Source: Chara braunii (taxonomy: Eukaryota > Streptophyta > Charophyceae > Charales > Characeae). From it: 32,503 bases of DNA. The DNA lies in assembly GCA_003427395.1 (NCBI GenBank), contig BFEA01000041.1:4499057-4531559 (forward strand), given 5' to 3'. The notes below the pieces were generated by a model. It was not told the DNA's origin. It saw nothing but the letters and a program-made list of their open reading frames with translations, and did not search any database. This document shows positions 19,800-28,974 of this stretch, in pieces. Position 1 is the stretch's first letter. Every line of letters begins with the position of its first letter. A program made the position numbers and the translations under genes.

Positions 19800-20634
19800 C
19801 CAACGCTTAGTGCCAGACCCTAACCCCCACTAGAAGCATCTTCCTCATCATGCTCGCTGCCGCCCATCAGATCCCTCGATTCTTCTTATTCTTCAATTTC
19901 ATTCGCATCGCTTTCCCAGATCATTCGTCGAATCGTACGTTTGCCGAAGGCACGTTCAGTAAAAATCCATGCGATCTCCCATGCCGATTCTTTGATAGTT
20001 ACGTAAACGAGTTTTTGTTCAGCACATAGCGTCTCAATCTCACGTTTCCTCATCTTAGCTCTCCAACCACCCTTCTGTGAAATCCTTCCCTTTCCTTATT
20101 ATTCATTTTCATGCATCTCACTTGAGCGTGTCCACTTGTTTTGCCAGACTTGCTTGGGTTGACCGCTTTGTTGAGCTTGATTCTTAAGTTAGACGGGGAA
20201 ACACCATTCCTTGCAATCCCTTTTCTCTTGACACTTGCTGGTGTCGGAGACGAGGTAGAGCCCTTGCGATCCTCTCTTTCAACGCCTGCACCTCTCTCTC
20301 CGCCATGTCCTTGTCATCTCTTACCCTTCTGTAGGCCTCTACCAACTTTACATAATGTCCCGGAGTAGGTTCATCTGTCCCGTTTGCTTTCCCCTTAGCT
20401 GGTTATGGTAGTGAGCTCCTAGCCGCAGTTCCCTCCGCAATTTGAGTGATTGGATCTCCTGTTCCACCCCAACCAACTAACCTGTCTTCCTCTGGAGATC
20501 GGCCATCGCACCCTTCAACTAAGTATCTCCTCGTCCTTCTTCCGACAATCTTTATTATTCCTATCACTGGTCATTTTCGTTTCGGTCCTCCGTTAAATTG
20601 CTTTTATTGTTGTTGTTAAGATGCGATCACCTTC
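19800..20634 (-). pseudogene. C-terminal remnants of Gag-like ORF
   Basis: Broken short frames on the minus strand are rich in Lys, Arg and Glu: KDMAEREVQALKERIAR near 20310, KRKGIARNGVSPSNL and NKAVNPSKSGKTSGHAQ near 20200, MRKREIETLCAEQKLVYVT near 20040, and an acidic stretch near 19880. Frames change every 60-150 bp. They look like the basic and coiled tail of the preceding ORF, but no named domain is recognisable. Confidence 0.45.
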
Positions 20635-21200
20635 TCATACCTTCTTTCCCAGGACGTCCTCGCATACATCCTTCATCTGGCTCTGGACCATCTGTCCTAT
20701 GCTAGCTTTGAATTCTTCTTTCTCTGTTACCTCTGCCAATTTCTTCTCATCGGCCTCATTCTGTTTTCTTGCTTCCTCCTCCTTCTTCGTCGCTTCTTCC
20801 TTCTCTCTCTTAGCACGTTCTTTTTCTGCCATCTCCTCTGATATCCAGTTCCACATCCTTTCGACTTTATTGCTTAGGTCCCTCTGTCCAGGGTTCCACG
20901 GTGTCCGAAAGCTGTCGTTGTAGCCTCATTGCTATATTCGTCATTGTATCCACCACTGTATCCTCCAGATCCTTGATAGTTTTGTACGTCGTTCGAAGGA
21001 GCTTGATAGAGAACGATGGCGCCTGGTGACGGCAGTATCGAAGCTGAATTCGATGTTGATGCCTAGCTCGACTGATTAGCTTGTCTCTCTATATCACGCA
21101 TCCGAGTCTTGCACTCCCGGATAAAGTGACTCGGCCTATGACAGTAGTGACACCCCCTTGGGTCCATAAGAAAAGACGTGTTGGGTAGACAGGTAGTAAG
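20635..21200 (-). pseudogene. Gag-like ORF with CCHC zinc knuckle and coiled coil
   Basis: On the minus strand, codons 21152..21111 read CHYCHRPSHFIREC, an exact CX2CX4HX4C zinc knuckle typical of nucleic-acid-binding Gag-like proteins. A Gly/Tyr-rich linker (GSGGYSGGYNDEYSNEA) follows in another frame. Next is TPWNPGQRDLSNKVERMWNW, leading into a strongly charged heptad-like helix (EEMAEKERAKREKEEATKKE onward) that stays open to 20635. At least one stop follows the knuckle and one frameshift lies near 20910. It shares strand and pseudo-LTR boundaries with the RT, so it is probably the element's own first ORF. An unrelated nested insertion cannot be excluded without other copies. Confidence 0.65.
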
Positions 21201-21392
21201 TTCGAGGAGGGTAAGAAACAGAACGGTGCATCTAGACGTGAAACATAAACAAAGCTAATGAAGATTGGAGACAATGTTCAAGAAGATAAAAAACTAAAAT
21301 TATGGAGGTTATGGAGGTAGTGGAGGTAGTGGAGGTATAGAGCACACAATCACTTAACCGTAGTGCTCTTGCTACATTGATTAATACGTGGA

Positions 21393-21915
21393 CTAATGAG
21401 TGGACATCAGTCAAAGTGATAAAAACACACGTGTTTAATCACACCAGTGTAGTACATAAACCACACATGAAAAGAAGAGTAGAACCGAGCCCAGGTAATT
21501 GCGTTAAAAGATAAACTCATGAAGCGCACATCGCAAATCAGGCGAAAGATTCGACACTGTGTTTCTATCGGTCGCCTATCCGACGTCTTCGGGGGTCGTG
21601 AATGAGATACCTAGAGGCTAGCGCAAGATGATGTCTAAACCAAACAACACGCTTATATCCTCATGGTTCGTATGGTCCGGAGTCTCAAGAGCCATCAATC
21701 GCTAAGTTCCAAAAGTTACCGGGAACTTCTAGAAATTCCAACTTCTAATAGACTACTGGAGCTAAACAGAAAAGGAGATTGAAGGCAAGTCCGAAAAGCC
21801 AAGTTCGACAAACCTTTTTTGAGTAACAGGTCAAGGGTTCGATAAAAAAGAAAGAAAAGAAAGACCCATAGCGTAGAATAGCCTAAAAAATAGAAAAGTG
21901 TAGTGTCCGCAGAAC
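21393..21915 (-). repeat. 5' pseudo-LTR of the Penelope-like element
   Basis: Direct repeat partner of 16173..16688, in the same orientation, upstream of the coding remnants on the minus strand and hence the 5' copy. It ends at 21915 in GTGTAGTG(T/C)CCGCAGAAC, after which the two copies lose similarity at once. Confidence 0.9.
21548..21597 (-). ncRNA. Decayed type-I hammerhead-like motif in the 5' pseudo-LTR
   Basis: The counterpart of 16327..16376. The core reads CCGAAGA (U4 changed to C), helix II pairs GUCGG with CCGAU (one wobble replaced by a U-A pair), and GAAA, ACA/UGU and GUC are retained. Helix I keeps three of five pairs. The U4 change should abolish or strongly impair cleavage. 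The compensated helix II base is consistent with past selection but rests on a single position. Confidence 0.5.
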
Positions 21916-21973
21916 TAAGGGGTGTGATAGGGGCAGCCTCCCCTATTACACGTTATGGTTACTCTAATATACT

Positions 21974-22110
21974 GGTGGGGAGTCGCACCTGCTTAAAAAC
22001 GGGTCCAGTGTCCCAATTGAATACATTTGAAAAAATTGGAAGTCGTGAAGAGAGGTGTGATCCTTGACTGGCAGCACTGATTGCCCCAGTGTACTGGGGG
22101 GTTAACTGCA
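21974..22110 (-). mobile_element. SINE-like dispersed repeat (R1), degenerate
   Basis: On the minus strand: GCAGTTAACCCCCCAGTACA and GGGGCAATCAGTGCTGCC, a spacer, then GGGACACTGGACCCG, AAGCAGGTGCGACTCCCCACC. Same block order as the copies at 7047 and 11804. It lies just beyond the 5' pseudo-LTR. Confidence 0.6.
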
Positions 22111-22697
22111 CAACGTTCCATAAGATACAAGCTAGTTCAAATCATAAGTGACGTAACGTGCACAATGCGTAAGGGTTGGGGCGCCTCTTCGATTCCAAGA
22201 AACCGTCAGATATGTGATGCAAAACAAGCTATCCCCACCTCTAACAAGGACCACTCACTGCAAGAAAGATCTCAACTATTCTTCCCCTAAACCAAACCAC
22301 TCCATATCCACCAGAGCTACCTCAGAAGGGGGAATAGGGTAAAACAAAACGATCTGGAGATCTTAGTGAGGCTCCCGATTGAAGCGTGAACCAGGCCCGA
22401 AAGACGAGCTGAAAGTTTATTTTTGAAGTTTTGAAGGACTCATCAGACCCTTCCTCCCCTTGCCATAAGACCTCACCCAGGCCCCCCTCTGCAGGACCCC
22501 CTTGCCAATCTTGAACAGAGTGTTTAATTGTCTTTTTTTTTTCGATATGTAAATATTTTATTTGAGAGACTCGTTCATTGTGAGCGGATCTTTGTACGGA
22601 CAAAACTGATAATCTGGTCTGCTATTACCTCCCATTTCAGACTCACTCCTTCTCTTCTTTGATGCATCGTTTATACCACAACGTCCATAGAACCGCC

Positions 22698-23144
22698 TTA
22701 TGTCCTAACACAAAATAATTTTGTTGGAAAGTAGATAATTGTATATGAGAGGATTCCCAATGTCCCAACAGGATAGCCCTCCAATCCCATGGCCAGTCTA
22801 AGCCTGCCACTGACCTTCATACACTGTCTCGTCTTCACCTTTTCAGGACCGGGTTTGCACATTGTAAGAAAATATGCTCGATGTTTTTTTTTTTTACTTG
22901 TGGCTAGGAAAGGCGTAAAATATGATTTGCACCAAGGTAGCGCTAGTCCCAGTTGTTCTAGCGTAGACCTATCAATCAACCAATCGTTTGTGGGCAAACA
23001 GCGGTTGGTTGTCTGCCATTGGAGGGAGGGAAAATTGGTCGGTCTTTGCTTAAGGATTTTGAAACATTTTACATGTCTAATCAAATTGATATCTTTATTA
23101 AGCTTCCTTGCCCAGTGATCCTGCAATATCGCTGCAATGTCCAC
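22698..23144 (-). pseudogene. LINE ORF2 C-terminus, zf-RVT domain (degenerate)
   Basis: LQWQTTNRCLPTNDWLIDR, then LEQLGLALPWCKS, parallels the 12250..13640 copy residue for residue in the conserved core. The second cysteine of the C..C pair is replaced (CKSYFTPF), and a run of lysine codons (T8-T9 on the plus strand) shifts the frame soon after, so the zinc site is lost. Confidence 0.75.
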
Positions 23145-23335
23145 TTTTGGTGGAATCTGACAGTGTGTTGCCTTAACCTATAAGGATTGTAGCGTTCTTG
23201 GATTTCCTTTCCTGCTGGATTGCTCGTCTAAGATCCACCCTGCCGAGTCTAGTGGCAGCTCGGGGATTGGTAAGTTAGGGGGATAAGCAGTATTAAACAC
23301 CCGTGGATTGAAGAGAGGTATAGGGTCCTTATCCC

Positions 23336-23884
23336 TTACATATTCTCAAAAGGGAAACAAAAAAATTGAACACTATCCTCTGGGAAGGGAAAAAGAATAT
23401 GGTCCCTGTTCATCATGGACATGCTGACCAGGGCTCCATCAGGGAGTACGTGAACTATTTGACCTACTAGGTTGTACTCATTGGGCAGAAAGCCCACTAC
23501 CCAGTCTACTTCTTTGAAGGTCATGTCTTTCCTTAATGTTTTTACCCACGCTAGAGGGATAGAAAAAATAACATGACCGAGACAATACGAAAGCTTATGG
23601 GTATAATATAAGGTCCCTTTCATTTTCTCAACTGTCTTCCAATCTCTTTTTGTCGAATCCCACGTGTTCTTAAGAATCTTAACCCTCAAGCTGATAGGGA
23701 CTCTGAAGGTTATGCCTTTCCTTAATGTTTTTACCCACGCCAGAGGGATAGAAAAAAAAACATGACCGAGATAATCCGAAAGCTTATGGGTATAATGTAA
23801 GGTCCCTTTCATTTGCTTAGCTGTTTTCCAATCTCTTTTTGCTGAATCCCACGTGTTCTTAACACTCAAGTTGATAGGGACCAT
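23336..23884 (-). pseudogene. LINE ORF2 segment with in-frame 63-codon tandem duplication
   Basis: A 183-codon open frame between the RT and zf-RVT domains. The DNA block 23516..23704 is repeated at 23705..23882 with an exact 189-bp period (the second lacks 9 bp). The protein therefore repeats KNTWDS.KRDWKT..KMKGTL, YTHKLS..LGHV.FSIPLAWV and KTLRK..TF. Copies are about 90% identical in DNA and the frame survives across both. The rest (VDWVVGFLPNEYNLVGQIV) matches the linker of the family. Confidence 0.75.
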
Positions 23885-24693
23885 GGCGGGGTTTAACTAT
23901 TAAGGATACACCCATTGTTATTAGTGATCCAACGATTACAAAAAAAAGGTTGTCGCAACGCCTTCTCATATGGGAAAAGGTTTATTAAGAAAAACCATAG
24001 ACGTCAAGTTTTCAGCAAAAACATTCATAGGTTGTCTAAAGCTAGGTCTATCCTTGCTTCCTCTCCAACTTCCTTTTCCCTGGACTGAAACTGCCCTCTA
24101 GGAATATTCCAATATCTATCCTCAAACCATGTGAGAGGGTGTATTTCCTCAATGGAAGGGGGGCCTAACCTCTTGATTTGTTCCAGGGTCATCCCTAACC
24201 AAGGCTTATATGCCGAAAAAAATCATTTTTTGACCTATTGCAAAGAGAGGGCTTGGTTTTGAAGTGTTGGATCAAAAATCCCTAGGCCCCCTCTTGTTTT
24301 GGGTTGAATGAGAGAGGACCAGGCCACTCATGGGATAACCTTTTCTTGTTCATGATTTCCTTTCCACAGGAAGGTTGAGATTTGCCTTTGCTAGAGTCTT
24401 GTTCTGGTTTGATTAATAGACCAAATGACGGACTTGTACCACATGGAGTCCAAAATAACATTGTTAATCACCAGTACCCTTCCAAGAAGTGAAGTATGTT
24501 AGTCTTTCCACGGATTCAACTTATTAAGGGCTGGTTCGAAATCTACTCATCATTGTTTGACTAGCTTGCCTTGAGCTGTGATGGAAACTCCAAGAACCCG
24601 AACTGAAGTTTTGTGTGGTACCCAACTAACTCAGGGGTGCCCCGACAGTCGAGTGTCATTAGTGTGGATCCACCACCTCTGTGTTGTACTCCC

Positions 24694-24897
24694 CTATATA
24701 ACTACCATATTTGATACTTGGGAAAATTTGTTCATCAAAGATTTTATCTCCTCCGTATTTGATGTTGAGGCTTCAAACATGATTATTAGATCATCTGCAA
24801 ACATCGAACAAATGGGTATCATGTCTTCTGGAATGTCGGAGATCTTTAAACGTTTGAGGTTGCGATTAGTTTTGAGGCTGACCTTTAATGCTTCCAC
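24694..24897 (-). pseudogene. LINE reverse transcriptase palm fragment (FADD box)
   Basis: Contains PICSMFADDLIIMFEAS, the catalytic motif C of L1-type RT (FADD codons at about 24801..24790), preceded by LKTNRNLKRLKI. The surrounding frames are broken: a stop follows 20 codons after the motif. Confidence 0.8.
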
Positions 24898-25045
24898 CTT
24901 CCATTATTATTAGAAAGAGGAAAGGGGCCAACGGATCCCCCTGCCTAACCAAACGTTGGAGATGGATTTATGGAGATACGAAACCATTGACTTTGACTCT
25001 TGTAGTGGTGTTAGAATGTAAAATCCTGACCCAAATTCCATTTTA

Positions 25046-25203
25046 TTAAACCATTGATACTTCCTAAAGTCGTGCCCGTTAACGCGCCACGATGTTAGAA
25101 AACGTACGAGTCACTACAAGAGCGCCGAAATTCATCCAACTAGAAACGTTTCTACTCTATTTTTTTCCGCGGACGATAGCTGGGCCAAGTACAGGTGGTT
25201 TAA
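25046..25203. mobile_element. TTAA-bounded MITE (copy 4) inside the LINE
   Basis: The left end reads TTAAACCATTGATACTTCC and the right end reads GGGCCAAGTACAGGTGGTTTAA. The interior matches copy 2 (4882..5038), including the subterminal hairpin TCCTAAAGTCGTG/CCACGATGTTAGA and the phrase CTACTCTATTTTTT. It interrupts LINE RT sequence, so it inserted after the LINE. TTAA on both sides supports a TTAA target. Confidence 0.75.
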
Positions 25204-25319
25204 GACAAGCATCCAGGAAGCGTCAATCTAGATTTTCATAAGCTTTTTAAAAAATCTATGAAAACAAATATCGCATTTTGTTTAGATTGGCGCGTGAGTT
25301 GAACCATTTCAATAATCAA

Positions 25320-25580
25320 TTAAATACTGTTTAGAATGTGTCTGCCCTTAATAAAACCTCTATGTGAAGGGTGAATAATATCTGTTATATTTGGAATCAA
25401 GAGATTAGTCAAAGCCTTTGCCAATAACTTACAAACCACTCTGAGCAAATTAATAGGTTTGTAGTTCCTGAGGTTGGTTTTGTCCCCCTTTTTATAAAGA
25501 AGGGTGAGGATGCCTTGACTCACTCCCAATTGTTGGACTGAGTCAAAAAAGTCATTAAATTTGAAGAAAAGGTTGGCCAC
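25320..25580 (-). pseudogene. LINE reverse transcriptase fingers fragment
   Basis: Reads ILTLLYKKGDKTNLRNYKPI, then LLRVVCKLLAKALTNLL and HPSHRGFIKGRHI. These are the classic plant L1 RT blocks (I.L.YKKGD...NYRPISLL, KI..K.L..RL, Q.GF..GR.I). It ends exactly where the 870-bp element begins. The missing upstream residues (DKTPGIDRLPKDFLETTW) resume beyond 26450. Confidence 0.85.
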
Positions 25581-26450
25581 TGGGTAGCACCCCGTACGCG
25601 TTCGAACCTAAAATCGGGCGTACACGTACGCGAAAAAAAAAATAAAAAATCTGAAAACAACTATGTTGTGCAGAATAAGAATACAAACAACTTTTGTCTG
25701 GGAATCATACCCGAATTCCCAACCAAGCTCGATATAAAAATATAAAACCTTAAAACAAAACTAAAAAAAAATAAAAATTTAAAATAATACTTTTCAATGA
25801 AATTTTCAATTATTATGATAATATTACATTTTTTTAAGTTTTTTTTTTAGTTTTTTTATTTCTTACTTGAGTTTCGTTGGGATATCGGGGATGAATCCCA
25901 AGCAAAAGTTGTTTGTATCATAATTTTGCATAACATATATTTGTTGTATAATTTGTTTTCATTTTAGATGTTTTTTTCTTTTTTTTTTTAATAATTTTTT
26001 AAATTTATTTGTTTCCTGTGTTTTTGATTTTTAACTCGAGTTCAGTGCAAAATTTTGAGAAGAGTCTCAGACAATGGCATGATTGCCTTTTCATTTTCGT
26101 TCAACTTTTTCCATTTGTGCAACTTGGGCCCTATGGTACGGGGGGGCCAGGATCTAAGCGGCTCGACGACTGTGGTTGGGGATGGGACTGACCGGGAGTG
26201 CCTTTCTTAGTCCCGTCTGACTGCAACACTCATGTGAGGGACGTCGGGCCTGCCTCCCGGTCTTAATTGAAATTTGTTTAAAAAAAAAATAAAAAAATTG
26301 TTACCATTTTGCATAACATACTTTTTTTCAAAAATTTTCAATTTTTGTTTTTTACGTATTCCCACGTACGGGAGTTTTTTTTATGTGTCACGTACAGGAA
26401 TACGTGTACGTGTGTACGCGCAACCCGCCTACACGTACACCGTGCTACCA
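25581..26450. mobile_element. 870-bp TIR element with perfect 10-bp TSD (MULE-like MITE)
   Basis: Flanked by GGTTGGCCAC at 25571..25580 and again at 26451..26460. Removing the element and one copy restores the LINE frame (FLETTWPT then FFKFNDFF), which proves insertion. Terminal inverted repeats are short and imperfect: TGGGTAGCACCCCGTACGCG against TGGTAGCACGGTGTACGTGT. Inside, about 100-bp AT-rich arms (25650..25750 and 25870..25960) form a second inverted repeat around ACAAACAACTTTTG. No transposase. A 9-11 bp duplication is typical of Mutator-like elements, hence the tentative class. Confidence 0.85.
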
Positions 26451-26460
26451 GGTTGGCCAC

Positions 26461-27110
26461 GTAGTTTCCAAAAAATCCTTCGGTAATCTATCAATGCCTG
26501 GGGTTTTGTCCTCCATTTGTAACAGAGCTGTCCAAATTTCATTTTTAGTCAATGACCTTTCAAGGTGTTCCTTTTGAAAGAGGCTAGAAAAAACTCAATG
26601 GCTTCATCATCCTCTGCCTGCTTATCCGACGCTTTGGATGAGGTGAATTTAAAAAAAAAAAAAATTATAAGCGGTTTTCAGACTTCTTGTTGACGACTCG
26701 TGACGAGGATGGAAGATTCCATCTGGCCTTCCATAGCAAATTTGGTTAATTTTCCTCTGATAAAATAACCTTGCCAATGATGTTGAGCAAAGGCATAAAG
26801 TTGTTTCTTGAGTTCTTGTATTTCGACTACCTGTGATTCGTCAGAATGTTTTTGAAGTTCATAATTTATGATTTATTCTTGGATGTGCATTTCTTGATGA
26901 TATCTGCTTTTGGCTTGAAGCTTAGAATATTCATTACATTTTTTGGCAACAAAGATCAAACTGTTATTGGACGAATCCATATACGAGCCGTGCTTATCTT
27001 TCGTTGCACGCCAGTAACCCCAGTTATCATGATGTATTGTCCAAACTGATGTTGAGCTATTAGGGAGGTATTCAATTTGTAGAGACCCTTCCCCTGGTCA
27101 GGTTTCTTTC
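26461..27110 (-). pseudogene. LINE segment between endonuclease and RT
   Basis: From 26577 to 26461 the minus strand reads LTKNEIWTALLQMEDKTPGI then DRLPKDFLETTWPT, the start of the L1 RT domain. Further upstream the frames are broken and AT-rich; short phrases such as GLYKLNTSL near 27070 are compatible with the end of the endonuclease. Confidence 0.6.
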
Positions 27111-27153
27111 TAAAGGATAGCGCGGCCGCACACATCTTGTGATTAGCCCCCGA

Positions 27154-27930
27154 CTATGGGCTTTTGGGAAAAATGGCCGCCCATAACAAGGCACTATCTA
27201 AGCCCTCTGACATCAAGATAAGATTAATACGTGATCTGGATTGATGTGGGGTTCCACTGTTACGTATGCATGTGAATAAGCACTCTTGCGGAAATATTCC
27301 TTGGTAGGTATCAAATAGTTGTTCTGATGAGTAGAGTCTTCTGATAATGTTCTCGTCTTCCTCTATATAAAGTGGGCAAGGGGAGGGTATCTTCCATCTA
27401 TCCAGCCACCTGTCCAACGCTGTGTTAAAATCCCTGGCCGTAGTGAGTGGGATTCCGTTTGGAATCTGCATTCGGATATCGTGAAAGAAATTAATCCTTT
27501 TCTGCACCTCATTTGACTCATAAACATTAATGACGTAGTTCAATTATAATTCTAGCACTTAAAGTACAGAAACCCACCGCCCCTGGTCCTTACCCGCCGC
27601 CAATTGTACCACCTCTACCCTAGAGTCTGGTGGGATCCAAATCGCCACACTGTTTGAGCTACTGCGGTTTGGAGCAGGAACCCACACCTTTTGAAAGGGC
27701 CAGACTATGTTACGAGTACGTGTATGAGCTGCTGAGTCTGTTAGATGAGTTTCATGTACACAAATCAAAACAGGCCATATGCGACCCCCCACTCCTTTGA
27801 ACTGTTCCATTAAAACTCCCATTTTTTCTGCATCAGTCGTAACTAGACCATTAACGTTAAGCGACCTAAGATCCAAATCAGCTACCTTAGTTGCTTGATG
27901 CCAAGAAGGGTTATTTCCATAATGTGTCAC
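27154..27930 (-). pseudogene. LINE AP-type endonuclease (broken)
   Basis: Exonuclease-endonuclease-phosphatase fold that nicks target DNA for L1-type elements. The first frame (27930..27559) has LRSLNVNGL (catalytic Asn region) and VLICVHETHLTD (catalytic Glu in the QET position). The second (27543..27154) has TARDFNTALDRW (GDFN box with Gly replaced by Arg) and SRSRINLILMS (SRID box with Asp replaced by Asn). A stop after FPKSP follows. Intact frames are separated by a short break at about 27550. Loss of the SRID aspartate alone should inactivate it. Confidence 0.8.
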
Positions 27931-27939
27931 CTACTAGAC

Positions 27940-28390
27940 TCTACGAGCGCACCCAATTCCCTTTATCAAGTTCTGGGGGAGGTTGTAAAACACCTCAGAG
28001 TCTACGGAGAATGGAGCATAAGAAGGCAACCACACCTGGCACTGCTGACACATTTGCCTTGATCCTGAGATTCTGTAGTTCCAACAATGCTGTGTGGGTG
28101 TGCCATCAGAGACCTACTTCTTTATGATCCTCGAATTTAACAAAGATGTCTCTCTTCGCCATTTGAGGCCGCTCTCCTGATTCTGTAGAAGTAACTTCAA
28201 GTTGCGGCCCTGGATCGAAGTATTTGGACAAGAAATCATGAAGATCCCTTTTGAACATTCGGTCTCCTGCACTTTGATAGTCCACAGATGACGATAAGCC
28301 CCTCAGCGTAACCCCTCCGTATTGGTCCTGCCCTGTCGGTGAAAGACCAAGTTCCCGCTTACCTCCACTTTTCCGCACTGGAATGATCAA
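27940..28390 (-). pseudogene. LINE upstream ORF remnant, unassigned
   Basis: A 94-codon frame (28390..28106) followed by broken frames down to the endonuclease. It is hydrophilic (RDLHDFLSKYFDPGPQLEV, MAKRDIFVKFEDHKEVG). Position suggests the end of ORF1 or the ORF2 leader, but no RRM or zinc knuckle is visible. Confidence 0.4.
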
Positions 28391-28419
28391 GTTTCAGAAT
28401 TTGAGATTTGTACCCTTGT

Positions 28420-28765
28420 CCTTTTTCTAAGAGCTGTCTCAGTTTCTGACGCTTGCTAGTTTCATGTAATACTAGAGTTGGAAAGAAACGAAATTCTAAA
28501 TTCTCTACAGAGGCTGGATTAAAATATTTCATTTTAGGTACCTTTTCCTCTGGGATTTTCTTATTCGGTTGTTCTATGATTTATGGATTTACAGGAGTGA
28601 CCAATTTTGAAAAATTAGCCAAAATTTTGACTGGTTATGAAATGACTTTTTCTGGGACTCAATCGAGTGGTATTTTCATGGGAATTTTATTTATTGCGGT
28701 AGTTTTTTTTATGGAAAATAACTACAGTTCCTTTTCATATGTGGGCACCTGATGTATACGAGGGT
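28420..28765 (+). pseudogene. nad2: Nuclear insertion of mitochondrial nad2 (NUMT)
   Basis: NADH dehydrogenase subunit 2 is a membrane subunit of respiratory complex I, normally encoded in mitochondrial DNA. The frame reads [46 protein letters not shown] and [15 protein letters not shown]. These are highly conserved blocks from the middle of plant nad2. After a T-run indel near 28710 the next frame continues [16 protein letters not shown], the following conserved block. Upstream, a short insertion separates QFLTLASF-like residues from [11 protein letters not shown]. The piece covers only about 110 residues of some 490, lacks a start and is frameshifted, so it is a non-functional nuclear copy. 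Its AT-rich composition differs from both neighbours. It abuts the LINE 5' end on the left and unrelated DNA on the right. Confidence 0.88.
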
Positions 28766-28974
28766 TCAGGGCACCAAGCTTTCTTGAGAACGTGACTGCG
28801 TCTGCTGGTATGGCCGTTGTTGTTTTGGTTGAGTCTGCTGCGACAGAGCCGGTGGCTGTTGCCTCATTGGCTGCCTCGCTTCGACTTCTTGGGGTGTACC
28901 AGGGATATGCGACTGCTTCTGTATCCGCTGCTGGTTTTGTTGCAGGTCTTGCTGTTGTTGGCACATAGTGAAAC
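28766..28974 (-). other. Glutamine-rich open frame, unassigned
   Basis: A 66-codon minus-strand frame beginning MCQQQQDLQQNQQRIQKQ. It starts right at the edge of repeat B and ends at the NUMT. It could be the start of a Gag-like protein of an LTR element with B as its leader, but composition alone cannot show this. A Q-rich minus frame also lies beside the other repeat at 30790..31035. Confidence 0.25.

Larger units (their letters stand above)
16173..21915 (-). mobile_element. Penelope-like retroelement with upstream GIY-YIG endonuclease (degenerate)
   Basis: An element of about 5.7 kb bounded by direct repeats 16173..16688 and 21393..21915. Read on the minus strand it holds a CCHC zinc knuckle (21152..21111), a charged coiled-coil region (about 20856..20635), a GIY-YIG endonuclease (about 19660..19290) and a Penelope-type reverse transcriptase (about 18890..17031). 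It then has a pyrimidine-rich stretch and the 3' pseudo-LTR. Classic animal Penelope elements put GIY-YIG after the RT. Endonuclease-first order is known for the Naiad/Chlamys clade, so this belongs to, or parallels, that group. Stop codons and frameshifts show the copy is dead, but pseudo-LTR similarity of about 95% says it is not ancient. No convincing target-site duplication was found. Confidence 0.82.
22320..28395 (-). mobile_element. L1-like non-LTR retrotransposon, near full length, decayed and interrupted
   Basis: On the minus strand in order: an upstream ORF remnant (28390..about 27940), AP-type endonuclease (about 27930..27110), reverse transcriptase pieces (26577..26461, 25580..25320 and about 24900..24690), a downstream GxxGIxDPxLQNQA-like segment (about 24270), a duplicated region (23884..23336) and the zf-RVT domain (about 23100..22900). 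Multiple frameshifts and stops. Two later insertions interrupt it: an 870-bp TIR element (25581..26450) and a TTAA MITE (25046..25203). The same family as the truncated copy at 12250..13640. End coordinates are approximate. Confidence 0.8.

Noticed and set aside
22432-22450. CUGAUGAGUCC on the minus strand (hammerhead-like core)
   Set aside because: No GAAA with a pairing helix II and no cleavage triplet follow; chance match inside LINE sequence.
27316-27340. CTGATGAGTAG on the plus strand
   Set aside because: No helix II or GAAA downstream; part of the LINE endonuclease coding region.
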